Shown here piece by piece: positions 1 through 8,721 of a stretch of DNA of 22,497 nt. How positions within the stretch are numbered: the stretch's first letter is position 1; each line of letters begins with the position of its first letter. A program made the position numbers and the translations under genes. Source of the DNA: Chromera velia (lineage: Eukaryota; Sar; Chromeraceae). Below the pieces are notes generated by a model that was not told the origin of the DNA, ran no database searches, and was given only the letters and a program-made list of their open reading frames with translations. The stretch is from NCBI GenBank assembly GCA_018398765.1, contig JAHBMJ010002127.1, forward strand, positions 1 through 22,497, read 5' to 3'.

Positions 1-642
1 GGGGGGGGGAGGGGGGACCTTCTTTTCTGACCGCTCGAGAAGCAATCAGTGACTGAAATGGTGCAGAATGATTGTATGATGATTGAGGATGCGCTCACTG
101 AGAATCAGATCGTGGGTGCAGGGATGACTCGCTGTTCCATGCAGGTATCTCCTGAAAGGCAATTCAAGAACAGTTCGAAAGCAAAAGGAGTGTAATGACG
201 CGGCTGCCCGCACGTGTAGATGGCTGCTTGTGAAGAATGTGCGAAAAGGCGCAAACACATCTTTTGGAGAACATACATTTTTCATTCTCTCAACTCCTTC
301 GAACTTTGCATGTCTTAAAGTATTAATTTGTATAGATGTTCAAGTTGCTACTGATTCACAAATTAAAGAATCATAATGATTTAGATTTCTAAATTCAATT
401 CTATAACATTTATTATGATTGTGTATAGAACATATAATCTATTACACAACTACATACGATCATGCAATCATTTATATATGTAACCTAAATTCTACTATTC
501 TATAGGCTAAATTATATGTGCGGCCGATGTTTGCTAGCTCAGTTAGGTTACTTAGATATAACTCTAGATATAACTTGTTACGTACTTTGCTCGAATACTA
601 GCCCGAACATGAATCATATTATATGATTAAGATGTTACTAAG
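1..642. other. non-coding flank, becoming AT-rich
   Basis: The first 17 bases are almost pure G. Positions 1-290 have mixed composition, and 290-640 are AT-rich with many CTAG/TCTAGA words. The only open frame here (46-285, minus strand) has no recognisable motif and an unremarkable composition, so I do not call a gene. The stretch ends at the target-site duplication of the transposon that follows. Confidence 0.6.
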
Positions 643-650
643 TGGAGATG
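643..650. repeat. left 8-bp target-site duplication of the hAT element
   Basis: TGGAGATG lies directly before the CAGGG end. Its partner TGGAGATA is at 2098-2105, directly after the CCCTG end. The copies differ at one base. Confidence 0.75.
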
Positions 651-855
651 CAGGGTTATTAAGTACCATGCCTTTCGGTAGTAGTACTTCAGTACTTTAG
701 GGGGGGGTGGTTCCGTTTTTTGGTCTAGTTTTCGGTACCGGTCCTTTCGGTACTTTGAAACTTTTGCTTAAGCTGGGCTTTGTAACGTAAAAATGAGTGG
801 ATTCTAGGTTTTTTCACTAAAAATAAGCGTAACTAAAGCTAGTAAGTTTGGATTC

Positions 856-888
<33 letters not shown>

Positions 889-2097
889 TTAGGGTTTCGT
901 GAATATAATAATATAAATTTAATATAATATAATATATTATCTATATAACCTAGAGAGCTAGTCTCTTAGAGAGTATAATCGACAAAAAAAACTACAGAAT
1001 TGATGAAAAAAAAAGTATAGACTAGAGTTTATATTATACCTAGATAAAATAAATTGATTAGGTTATCTAACCGTTATCACATAGATACCATTGGTAGGGA
1101 GGTTGAACGATTCAAACAATTTTCAGCGTAGTGTCACGTTTAATAAAAGGAATTTCATTCTTAGAAATTATGGTCCAACCAGCGAGTGGTTCCATAACAT
1201 TGTGTGAAGGGAGTGCATTGTACTCCAAAAGCCTGGCGTATGTCAAAATATTTTGTAAATTGAAATCTTCTATCCATTCTTCAGCATGGGGGACTTTAAA
1301 ACGCATGAAGTGACTGTCTTCTTCGTCTGTTTGCTCGTGGGGGCAGCATAAAATAGTTGCTTTGACCTTTGTATTTTCTTCGCTGTGCATGACAGGAGAA
1401 AAAATTCGCTGTCCAGATGGGGTATGGATTGACTGAATTTGTCCGAGATCAATAAGATTCTATCTAGGATTCTGTTCTCCATCATCTAGGATTTTGGGAG
1501 GCTTGGGGGGTTCTAGGGGGGGTTATGGGAGTAAGAAGATTTATAGAATAAGTTTCAGACTAGGTTTTAGACAAAAACATGTAAAAATTGTAGTAAAAAC
1601 CTGACCGTTTCATTAGAAATATAATATAATATAATATAATATATAATGTAGAATATTGTTCATAATTAAGTTTATATTATATTATATTAAATTATATTAT
1701 ACTAGGATTTTGTCTGAAATATAAACTCTAAGAGAGGAATATATTGAATCCAGGCCTAGGACTAAAGTTCAATTTTATTTATCACGCTGCACGGGCCTGC
1801 TCGACTTTATTTCGCTTACCGCCGGTCCGGTGCCAGGCCCGCCATAGCTGCTTTTTTAGAGCTTTGACTCTAAAACAGCGGCAACAACCACTTTTCCACA
1901 TCATGTTAAGATGATCATGCTTACCTAGAAGTAGCAGTCTAAGGCCTTATCTTATAAAATTTTTGCTGGCGACGAAAGCACCAAAAAAGTACCGAAAGCA
2001 CCGAAAAAAAAAGAAAACGGGGGTCAGTTATGGTCGGTTCCATTTTCTGGTTACACATAAATTCGGTACTTACAGTTGTCGGTGATTAACAACCCTG
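651..2097. mobile_element. hAT-family DNA transposon, probably non-autonomous
   Basis: The 1447-bp block begins CAGGGTTATTAA (651-662) and ends TTAACAACCCTG (2086-2097). These are inverted repeats matching at 11 of 12 bases. It is flanked by TGGAGATG (643-650) and TGGAGATA (2098-2105), a 7-of-8 match to a direct repeat. An 8-bp target duplication together with CAGGG ends is the standard signature of hAT elements. Inside both ends are copies of a TTTCGGTAC-type word: 672-679, 731-739 and 744-752 on the plus strand, and inverted copies around 1988-1998 and 2072-2079. They resemble subterminal transposase-binding repeats. The interior is AT-rich except for one GC-richer island (about 1080-1470). 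I see no hAT transposase (no zinc-finger BED domain or hAT dimerisation domain), so it would need a transposase supplied elsewhere. The single mismatch in the target duplication suggests it is not very recent. Confidence 0.8.
1112..1459 (-). pseudogene. unidentified open frame inside the hAT element
   Basis: The minus-strand frame is open for 116 codons between an in-frame TAG (1460-1462) and a TGA (1112-1114). The first ATG is at 1390, giving 92 residues, but the sequence before it (a segment with LGQIQSIHTPSGQ) has the same protein-like composition, so the start may be missing. The product is mixed-charge and soluble-looking, with a Cys-Cys-Pro-His segment and a segment EEWIEDFNLQNILTYARLL that would form helices. 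It sits in the only GC-richer island of the AT-rich element, which argues for former coding. I do not recognise the family. It is not an obvious hAT transposase domain; it could be the tail of a gene captured by the element or a fragment of another transposon nested in it. Confidence 0.35.
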
Positions 2098-2105
2098 TGG
2101 AGATA
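2098..2105. repeat. right 8-bp target-site duplication of the hAT element
   Basis: TGGAGATA follows the right inverted end at 2097 and pairs with 643-650. Confidence 0.75.
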
Positions 2106-2931
2106 CCTTGGAGTTTAATATCTATGGAGTTATGGAGATAAGAACCATAGGATCTAAATATGAAAGCCGTATGAAGCTCCAAACTATAGTCTAAACCAGA
2201 ATCCAGATATTATTTGGAGAAGTTTCAGGAGAACTTATATTATAAATAATCTATGAGTTAAATTACTACTAAAAAGATTTAAGAAGGTTTTATCTAGTAT
2301 GCTATAGCGCTGGCTACTAGATAAACTAAACATATATTGATTTAACATATTTTAAAGTTACACTCTGTTTAAAGTTATTTCATGTTTTCAAAAAACAATC
2401 AACATTTGGTCCTAGATTTGGTCCGTTTTCTAGTCCGTTTTGTACAGATCGAGACAGGGAGAAAGCCAGCACTAGCTAGACAGAAGCCTTCAACAAATCA
2501 TTCGAATTATCACTTTGGTATTTTTGTTGTTCAAGGGCCAGAATCAAGGCCGCATCGAGAAAGGTACACCTCCAAAAATTCAGAGCCAAACAAAAACACA
2601 TTTAAAATGTCTGCTCCTGAGGGAACAAGAGGCGACAAGAGGCCCTCCACTCCGTTGGACACCAAATGCAGTCTTCTTTGGTTCACACATGCCCTATTTT
2701 ACGCCTCGTCTCGATCACCCACACGTCAATTATCGGCTAACAATCCTCACAGGCCCCTTCCGAGGGGCTCCCCAGCCTTTTGCTTTTCATGACATTCAAA
2801 TCCCTCTCATCACTGCTTACTTGCACACTTTCCGCCTCTTACCATGCCAAAACGTTACTCGCTCCCCGTAATGTACCTCAAGCTTCACCTGGAAGGTCTG
2901 CCCTCAGGCATCCAAAAGCCGAACGAATGAA
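2106..2931. other. intergenic, no supported gene
   Basis: AT-rich up to about 2380, then more balanced. An open frame at 2382-2792 on the plus strand gives 136 residues rich in Ser, Pro, Arg and Asn with no motif, and an overlapping frame at 2515-2871 is no better. Neither reads like a protein family. The stretch probably includes the 3' untranslated region of the minus-strand ankyrin gene, though I see no clear polyadenylation signal for it. Confidence 0.5.
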
Positions 2932-4044
2932 CTACACAACATCTTCCATCTCGCGTCGCAGTCCTTTCGCGAAAGTCAGGGCCTTCTCTTCCTCAGAAGA
3001 ACTCGCACGGATGCACGCACCTGCTGAAAGGAGCAGCCTCACAACAGCTCTGTGAGACCAAGTGCGACCACGATGCGAGGCGACCATCAGTGCAGTGTTC
3101 CCTCTCGCATCCACCGCTTCCACGTTTGCTCCGGCCTCAAGGAGGATCTCCACAACACCCACCTGCCCTTCTTCAGCTGCCATGATCAACGCCGACCGCC
3201 CCTTCCCATTGCGCCAAGAGGGCTCAGGATTGTCTTCATTCCGAGCCTCCACGTCTGCCCCCCACTCGACGAGGGTCCTCACGGCATCGCAGTGCCCCCT
3301 CACGGAGGCCCACATCAACGCTGTGGCCCCCTGTGAGTCCCTCCTGTTCACGTCGGCGCCGAACGACAGCAGCGCTCGCAGGGCAGGCACAGAACCCTCC
3401 CTCGCAGCCAGGTGAAGTGCAGCTTCGCGCTCCGTGTGCAAACGAACAGGACTATTGTACTTGAAGCAACATGCTAGGCACCACACGGAAATCAAAACAA
3501 GATAAAAACAGAACACAAGCGGTACTAAAACGAGGATCTTGAAGACACACCGCATGCTGTCAAAACAGAGACTGGATCTCTCGAAGACTCTAAAGCAAAA
3601 CTTCAAGGGGTTGTCGTCCAACTCGCAGAACATGCCGGGATCAGATTTCAAGTCAGGTCGGTTTTCAACGTACACCAGTCCGTTAACATCAGCACCGCAC
3701 ACTCGAAGCAGAAGGAAGAGATCCCCTTTGAGGTTAGGCGCACCCCCACAAAACATCCATGGGGCCCAACGGGTTTTGTTGATAAACGTATCTATCCTCT
3801 TCCGCAGCATGTGTGCTGACATCCGGGTGAAACTTCGCGTATTCCTCACCATCATTTGCGTCAGAGTGAAGGGACGGCTCCGTCTGGCAGATGCACATAC
3901 ACCCTCTCCTCTCTGCCCCCTTCCGGATTCGCTCCCTCTTCCCACCTCTGCATCTCTTCCACCCCGGACAACCAACAGCCTGCCTTGAAGGTCTCCTCCA
4001 TCAGTTTCGGAAGGGCGGACCAAGAAAGAAAACAAACCGCCCAT
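2932..4044 (-). CDS. ankyrin-repeat protein with a possible membrane segment
   Basis: The open frame gives 370 residues. From about residue 204 there are ankyrin repeats in register: residues 207-237 (ALHLAAREG, ALLSFGADVN), 240-270 (TALMWASVRGH, LVEWGADVEA), 284-314 (SALIMAAEEGQ, ILLEAGANVEA) and 317-350 (TALMVASHRGR, LLLSAGA). An isolated half-repeat with LLLRVCGADVNG lies at about residues 108-122. Ankyrin repeats bind other proteins; the partner is unknown. Residues 167-193 are strongly hydrophobic and could be one membrane helix. They could also be a translated intron, because a GTGTGTC-type donor (3550) and AG acceptor (3430) flank this stretch, though that exact pair would shift frame. 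Residues 10-60 are Arg/Gly-rich low complexity, and another frame there (to 4067) looks equally coding-like, so the N-terminal 90 residues are uncertain. The ATG at 4044 has a good context (CACAATGG). It is divergent from the gene at 4564. Confidence 0.75.
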   Translation of the reverse strand: MGGLFSFLVRPSETDGGDLQGRLLVVRGGRDAEVGRGSESGRGQRGEGVCASARRSRPFTLTQMMVRNTRSFTRMSAHMLRKRIDTFINKTRWAPWMFCGGAPNLKGDLFLLLRVCGADVNGLVYVENRPDLKSDPGMFCELDDNPLKFCFRVFERSSLCFDSMRCVFKILVLVPLVFCFYLVLISVWCLACCFKYNSPVRLHTEREAALHLAAREGSVPALRALLSFGADVNRRDSQGATALMWASVRGHCDAVRTLVEWGADVEARNEDNPEPSWRNGKGRSALIMAAEEGQVGVVEILLEAGANVEAVDARGNTALMVASHRGRTWSHRAVVRLLLSAGACIRASSSEEEKALTFAKGLRREMEDVV

Positions 4045-4563
4045 TGTGATGGAACCAAGTATGCCAAGTGATCGAAGCCTTTTGGTCTAGAGGCTTTGAG
4101 TGCAGTTTGGAGAGGTTTCAGGATTCCGCAGTGGTCACAGAAGATCTGCGACGGTGATGGTCTGTTCGGGAGCAGTGTCAGAAGTAGTCAGAAGAAGAGG
4201 AAGATCATTCCTTGACGAGACCGATCGAAAGCCCGGCGCCGTCTCCAGTTCTCCAACACGGAGACGGCCATAGACGGCCGGAGACGGCGGAGACGGCACG
4301 GATTTTCCGGGCCGTGGTTTGTCAGAGAATGTTTGAGAGGATTTGAGAGGTGCTTCGAAAATTCAAGTCATTTGATCATGTCAGCTTCATGAAACAGCTA
4401 GTCTGTAATTCACTCACTTGTATTGATCCCTCAAATTAACCTCGATATCTTCTGCTGCTTCTTGTGAAGACAGAGCGAAAACGGGTGCGATCAACCATTT
4501 GAGTCCCTGCCTTTTGCTTTTTTCCTTCTTTGAGAAATTCATGTACGTTGCCGTGAGGTCAAG
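4045..4563. promoter_or_regulatory. 519-bp divergent intergenic region
   Basis: It lies between the start codons of two outward-facing genes (4044 minus and 4564 plus), so it should hold both promoters. The clearest structure is a GC-rich cluster at 4238-4297: GGAGACGGC at 4260-4268, 4280-4288 and 4289-4297, a TAGACGGC variant at 4271, and the inverted copy GCCGTCTCC at 4238-4246. The inverted copy could pair with any of the forward copies. Whether it is a binding site or a chance local repeat is unknown. I see no TATA box. Confidence 0.45.
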
Positions 4564-5553
4564 ATGGCGCAATCTGGAATTGTCAACGTTCCTGACACGT
4601 CGCAAACGGCTTATGTTCAGATAAAAGAGAGGATGGACGAGCAGCAAAAGACCATCGCAGAAATGCAAAGATCGCTGTTGTGTCTTCTGAAACTCTTCAG
4701 AGATGTAGGACAGTCAGAGAGTCTAGTGCGGTCCCTGAATCCAGATCTGCTCACTGACGGAGGGGCAGGCAGTGCACCTCCACGTGATGTGCTGATGGAA
4801 CTACAGACACTGAGAAAAGAGAGGTCTGAGAGGGCCCGTCATGTGCTCTTTTCCGTTTACCTGCCTCATTTGCGGGTCGTGAGGTCACGTTTTGAGGAGA
4901 AGAAGAAAGAAGTGGCAGCACTGGTGGCAAGCTGGTCGTCTGCGCACGCTGCAAAGAAAACTAGGGCTAAATGGTTGGGGTCCTTGACAAAAGACGAGAA
5001 GATCTTGTGGAAATTCATTGAGAAGGACGTGAAAGACGCTGCTAAGGAAGACTCCCAAGAATTTAACGAAAGGAGGAGAGCGTCTTCTGAAGGTGCTGCA
5101 TGGACTCAAACAGATCAGGGCATTCAAGTCATTTGGGAGCATGGGCTTCCTTCACTTTGGGCCCTTTTCTTTTTGAGATCACCGAATCCGTCTCTGCTTG
5201 CAACGTGGCTGATGCTGCCCGTGTTGCTTTTGAGACCCGGATACTACGCATCGCAGGGGAGGAATTATTTCAACTCTCGAGAGAAGCCATTTGACGGGAC
5301 TCTTCCCAACGTGAGGCTCCTCGCACCGGTCGACTCGGAGTTCCTCTCCAGACGCCGCGATGTTCTCCGTGTGCTGTGGAAGGTTGCAATGGGAAATCCC
5401 CGAATTCCCGGGGTGAGAATGCTGTGCCAGTGGATGGTGACGGCATCCCATGTGGGAGACTGGGAGACGGTGGGGTGGATTTCATCGTTCTTGACAGAGA
5501 AAGAAGGCTTGTCCTCTGCGTTGTGGGTGGCTAGGCACATTGAGGGTGGGTAG
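4564..5553 (+). CDS. 5' part of a disrupted gene; unknown protein with N-terminal coiled coil
   Basis: The open frame gives 329 residues and begins in a good context (AAGATGG). Residues about 18-48 (QIKERMDEQQKTIAEMQRSL and on) have heptad spacing typical of a coiled coil. Residues 80-130 are Lys/Glu/Arg-rich helix, and 185-225 are hydrophobic (LWALFFLRSPN, LMLPVLLLRPG) without a clear membrane span. I do not recognise a family. The frame ends at TAG 5551-5553, exactly inside a 19-bp tandem duplication (5525-5543 and 5544-5562). Reading past it with one copy discounted moves the frame to the one that stays coding-like to 7033. This ORF is therefore probably the 5' two-fifths of one longer gene, broken in this allele or assembly, rather than a complete gene. 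Confidence 0.6.
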   Translation: MAQSGIVNVPDTSQTAYVQIKERMDEQQKTIAEMQRSLLCLLKLFRDVGQSESLVRSLNPDLLTDGGAGSAPPRDVLMELQTLRKERSERARHVLFSVYLPHLRVVRSRFEEKKKEVAALVASWSSAHAAKKTRAKWLGSLTKDEKILWKFIEKDVKDAAKEDSQEFNERRRASSEGAAWTQTDQGIQVIWEHGLPSLWALFFLRSPNPSLLATWLMLPVLLLRPGYYASQGRNYFNSREKPFDGTLPNVRLLAPVDSEFLSRRRDVLRVLWKVAMGNPRIPGVRMLCQWMVTASHVGDWETVGWISSFLTEKEGLSSALWVARHIEGG

Positions 5554-5562
5554 GCACATTGA
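5525..5562. repeat. 19-bp tandem duplication that breaks the reading frame
   Basis: Positions 5525-5543 and 5544-5562 are adjacent copies matching at 18 of 19 bases, sharing GTAGGCACATTGA-type sequence (C/G difference at 5531/5550). Nineteen bases is one more than a multiple of three, so the duplication alone explains the shift from the upstream frame to the downstream frame. Confidence 0.85.
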
Positions 5563-5779
5563 CAATTTCCAGATGCGAAGCGCAGGGAAGATTGTGGGGT
5601 CGGGAGACTTGACGCAGATGGCGTGGCAGTTTGAGCCCACACGTTCTTACATGGAGTTTTGTGAAGAGATTCACAAGCTCCCGAAGGAAAAGAGACGCGC
5701 TCTGATTGTCTCACAAGCTCAGAGTGTCTCTTTGACTTCAGAGTCCATGAGAAAGTTCTTTGCAGATGCACGTAGATAG
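5554..5779 (+). pseudogene. middle segment of the disrupted gene, ending in an in-frame TAG
   Basis: After the 19-bp duplication the coding-like frame continues with segments such as QMAWQFEPTRSYMEFCEE and HKLPKEKRRALIVSQAQS, which look like ordinary charged helical protein. It meets TAG at 5777-5779 in the same frame as the long 3' ORF. The stop could be a nonsense mutation, a sequencing error or part of a small unrecognised intron: an acceptor-like TTCTTTGCAG ends near 5768 and GATAGACAG near 5783. No donor convinces me. Confidence 0.5.
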
Positions 5780-7033
5780 ACAGGGGGAGTTGTAGAGACA
5801 GAAAAGAGGTTTTGTAAGTTCGGAAACCCATTTGACACTTTGCGGCGTCTTGACCCGAATCACTGTCTGGCTTCCCAGAAGCCTGCCAACCGTGACGCAT
5901 TGTATTGGTACGTGGACTCATTAGAAGCAGAGCTTTTGGATCTTGAGATAAAAGAGAGACGTATGGACCCGGAAAAAGTTGTGTCGATCCCTCGACACAT
6001 ATGCCACGGAAAAACAGATCCGGCCGAGTGGTCCCAGAGGCGTGCAGTTGACTTTTGTCTCCTCCGCGCGTGTGCAGTTGGTTTTCCCCGCGTGATTGTT
6101 CGTTTGCTTCGTCATGGGGCGAATCCGAAGATTATGATGGTAGAGTCAGACAATCAGGATTCGAGATTTTGGATTCCTTCGCCCTGCGATGCCGTGTGTC
6201 GAGCTGCAATTGAAGGGTTGAACGCTGGGAGGGGGTTCGGAAGGGGCGGGGATTTTTGCCGGTTTTGGGTGTGCGTCCGGGAGCTTCTTTTCGGGGGTGG
6301 AGACCCGTGTGTGTTTTTGGATCACCTCCAGCCTGAGAATACCAACATTTTTGATTGGGTGGATCATAGAGATTCAAGGAATACTGAAGAGGAGTCGAGA
6401 GCAGACTCCACGCCTTTCTGCTATCCGTCTCTTCCCCTCCGTCTCCAGCCTCGGGTCGTGAGGCTCCGCGTCCTCCTGCGTCTCTGCGCAGAGCCGTCGC
6501 TGCAGAGAAGGAGACGCAGACGCGACCTTGGAGACGGGAGTGTTCAAGAGTCTGTGTCAGAGAAAGACAGAGAGATCTTTGACCGTCTCCGCTCTGTATC
6601 TTCCCTTATGTGCGATGCAGACGAGGAGTACAACAAAGAGCATCCTGGCTCTCCCAAACTCTCTGAAAGAGATGGAGAAGAAGGGAAGGAAAGAGGGGTG
6701 GGGCAGGATGATCTGCTTCCTGTTTCTTCTGAGGGGGAGTGTGGGTCAAGTGAGCTAGCCAAAATTGCTGGTCCTTTTTCTTCTTCTTCTTCTGCTGCTG
6801 CTGCTGCTGCTGTCCGCATTGTTACAAAGAGAAATCTTGACGAGAGGAAACGGATCGAAGTTGATGAGATGATTTTTCTCGACTGTCAGCTGGAAGAGGC
6901 CTGGCAGATGGTCCGACAGTGGGGCCTCAGGCCGGCGGGTGCACCGGCTCCCTTGGGTCAGCTGAAGACGAGGGACACTCTCTGTGAATCTCTGTGGTTG
7001 GAATCGGGAGAGGATTTGGGGGAACGAGGGTAG
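5780..7033 (+). CDS. 3' part of the disrupted gene; degenerate ankyrin-like protein
   Basis: The frame is open from directly after the TAG at 5777 to the stop at 7031-7033, about 417 codons; the first ATG within it is at 5962. Ankyrin-like helices appear in FCLLRACAVGFPRVIVRLL followed by RHGANP (about 6053-6127) and again in DAVCRAAIEGLNAG with VRELLFGGGDP (about 6189-6309). Both are degenerate, with a Gly/Arg/Phe-rich insert. A weaker third match is VRLRVLLRLCAEP near 6460. Further on are an Arg run, an acidic Ser-rich linker, and a TTC/GCTGCT trinucleotide tract (6778-6812) coding five Ser then six Ala. It shares frame with 5554-5776 and so is most likely the C-terminal half of the gene starting at 4564. 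The neighbouring minus-strand gene is also ankyrin-type, suggesting a local or expanded family. Confidence 0.6.
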   Translation, partial: TGGVVETEKRFCKFGNPFDTLRRLDPNHCLASQKPANRDALYWYVDSLEAELLDLEIKERRMDPEKVVSIPRHICHGKTDPAEWSQRRAVDFCLLRACAVGFPRVIVRLLRHGANPKIMMVESDNQDSRFWIPSPCDAVCRAAIEGLNAGRGFGRGGDFCRFWVCVRELLFGGGDPCVFLDHLQPENTNIFDWVDHRDSRNTEEESRADSTPFCYPSLPLRLQPRVVRLRVLLRLCAEPSLQRRRRRRDLGDGSVQESVSEKDREIFDRLRSVSSLMCDADEEYNKEHPGSPKLSERDGEEGKERGVGQDDLLPVSSEGECGSSELAKIAGPFSSSSSAAAAAAVRIVTKRNLDERKRIEVDEMIFLDCQLEEAWQMVRQWGLRPAGAPAPLGQLKTRDTLCESLWLESGEDLGERG

Positions 7034-8721
7034 ACAGTACACCAGTTAATCATGATAGTTTGCTCAGGAGAGAAAGCTGAGTGCTTTGGAAGATTCAAAG
7101 GAGAGAAAAAAAGAAAAGTTAAAGCCACATGAATATCATGTACGATGAGGTTCAAGATAGGATTATATAAAACACCGGCATATGTTTTAGCTTCTATAGT
7201 CTGATGCACATAATCATAAAGGTACATAAAGCGTATATATGATAAAGGTGAATCCTCAGCTCCTCCTAGATCCTCAGAGGCTTAAAAGCCAAACATAAGT
7301 CTATAGACATAAGTTTAGATCTGGGTCTAGAGTCTATAGATTAGTGTAGACAGATCGAAGTTTATATATAAGTTTATAGGCAATTATTTTTTTTTATATG
7401 AGTCGGATAATTTGACTTTTTTACCTGTTTTCAACCTTTAAAAAGTTGATGATTGGGGATTCAATATATGATCATGAATGCAATGTAGACAATTAAAGTT
7501 AAGTTAAGTAAAGTACGAGGTTTTGGGAAATTAAAATAAGAAATAGTCTTTAAATAGAATGAGATGTGTAGAGATGTGAGGCTAATGATTTTTAAATTTT
7601 AGAAAAGTTTTTTATTATATTTAATGATATTTTATGATTAATCGATGAAATAAAAAAATGAGAAAAAATAAGTAAAAACAAGTGTTTGTGATAACTTTGT
7701 ATAGAAGTTTTAGTGACATCCATACGGTTGACCACACGCATCAAATAAGATTCAAACTAATCTGATAAATCCGAAGCCCTCTACAAAGGATCTCCTAGAT
7801 TCTGCTAGATCATACTAGATTTTCTAATGTATTCTAATGACCAGGTATGCCGTAAAATGAATGTCTAGGGATGTCTAGAGCTAACCAGAGCCGTGTATCT
7901 GAGTTAAGTAAAGTTAAGTTTTAGCTTAATTTAAATAACTTTGAATCCAGATATGATGATGATGATGATTGAGGGTTAAATCCTAGATTTAGTGACGCCA
8001 AATCCCAAGCCACTAGCAAGGCTTTGAGGACAACCCAGAGCACACATTCATGGGGGGGGGGGATGATATATATCCAGATCAAGACAATTGATCACAGTTG
8101 ATCATCTCTATTCTTGTTATGAGTCCAACTGTTTACTGTCTTAGTTCAGAGGCTCTGGACAGGACTTGACTTAGCAAAGTTTGATGATTGAGGTAGATTG
8201 AGGGTTTTGTAGCAAAGTTTTGATTCAATGGATCGAGGATTATCGAGGAAGATCGCGAGAATGATAGAGGTCGGTCCGCTCTAGACTGCATGGGCTCCTA
8301 TAGCTCGCACGACCATGCATGCACGCCCAGTGCATGGCCGCGAAATCCGAGCGGCAAGAGCATCCCGATGCCTCATCAATGCCTCAAACATGCACCCTCA
8401 GACTGCGTGAAAGTAGTGAGTTTGGTTTGCTGATACCGAAGTTATCCGAAGTTCACTTTTGAAGTTTTGATCCAAGTTTCTGCATGCATTAATATGTTTC
8501 TGCCAATAAACTCGCTTTTCGACCAAGTATATATGTATCAATAGCAGAGACCCGAGATATGGAGCCGCCATCCAAGCAGTGCGAAATGGCGAAACATACG
8601 TAAAAGTCACGTCTCTGCAGGATTTTGTTTTGTTCGGTTTGGCTTTGCTGCGATCCAGTGCGGGAAGAGACCGCTGCATCTGTCCTCTTTTTGTCCCAGG
8701 GGATTAAGTGAAGCACATTCG
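7034..8721. other. AT-rich intergenic island and upstream region of the next gene
   Basis: 7040-8270 is AT-rich with no credible open frame, many CTAGA/TAGATC words, a (GAT)n tract near 7955-7968 and a 10-G run at 8053-8062. From about 8280 the composition shifts to GC-richer DNA with clustered TGCATG words: 8287-8292, 8316-8323 (TGCATGCA), 8331-8336 and 8481-8488 (TGCATGCA). These lie 230-440 bases upstream of the ATG at 8722 and may be promoter elements. Confidence 0.5.

Noticed and set aside
890-900. TTTAGGGTTT, like a plant-type telomere unit
   Set aside because: Only one unit is present, inside the hAT element, with no array.
2382-2871. Plus-strand open frames of 136 and 118 codons
   Set aside because: Low-information Ser/Pro/Arg/Asn sequence, overlapping in two frames, no motif and no splice partner.
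5544-5572. A 23-base intron with GTAGGC and TTCCAG borders at the frame break
   Set aside because: Its removal gives a frame that soon stops, while the 19-bp duplication explains the shift directly.
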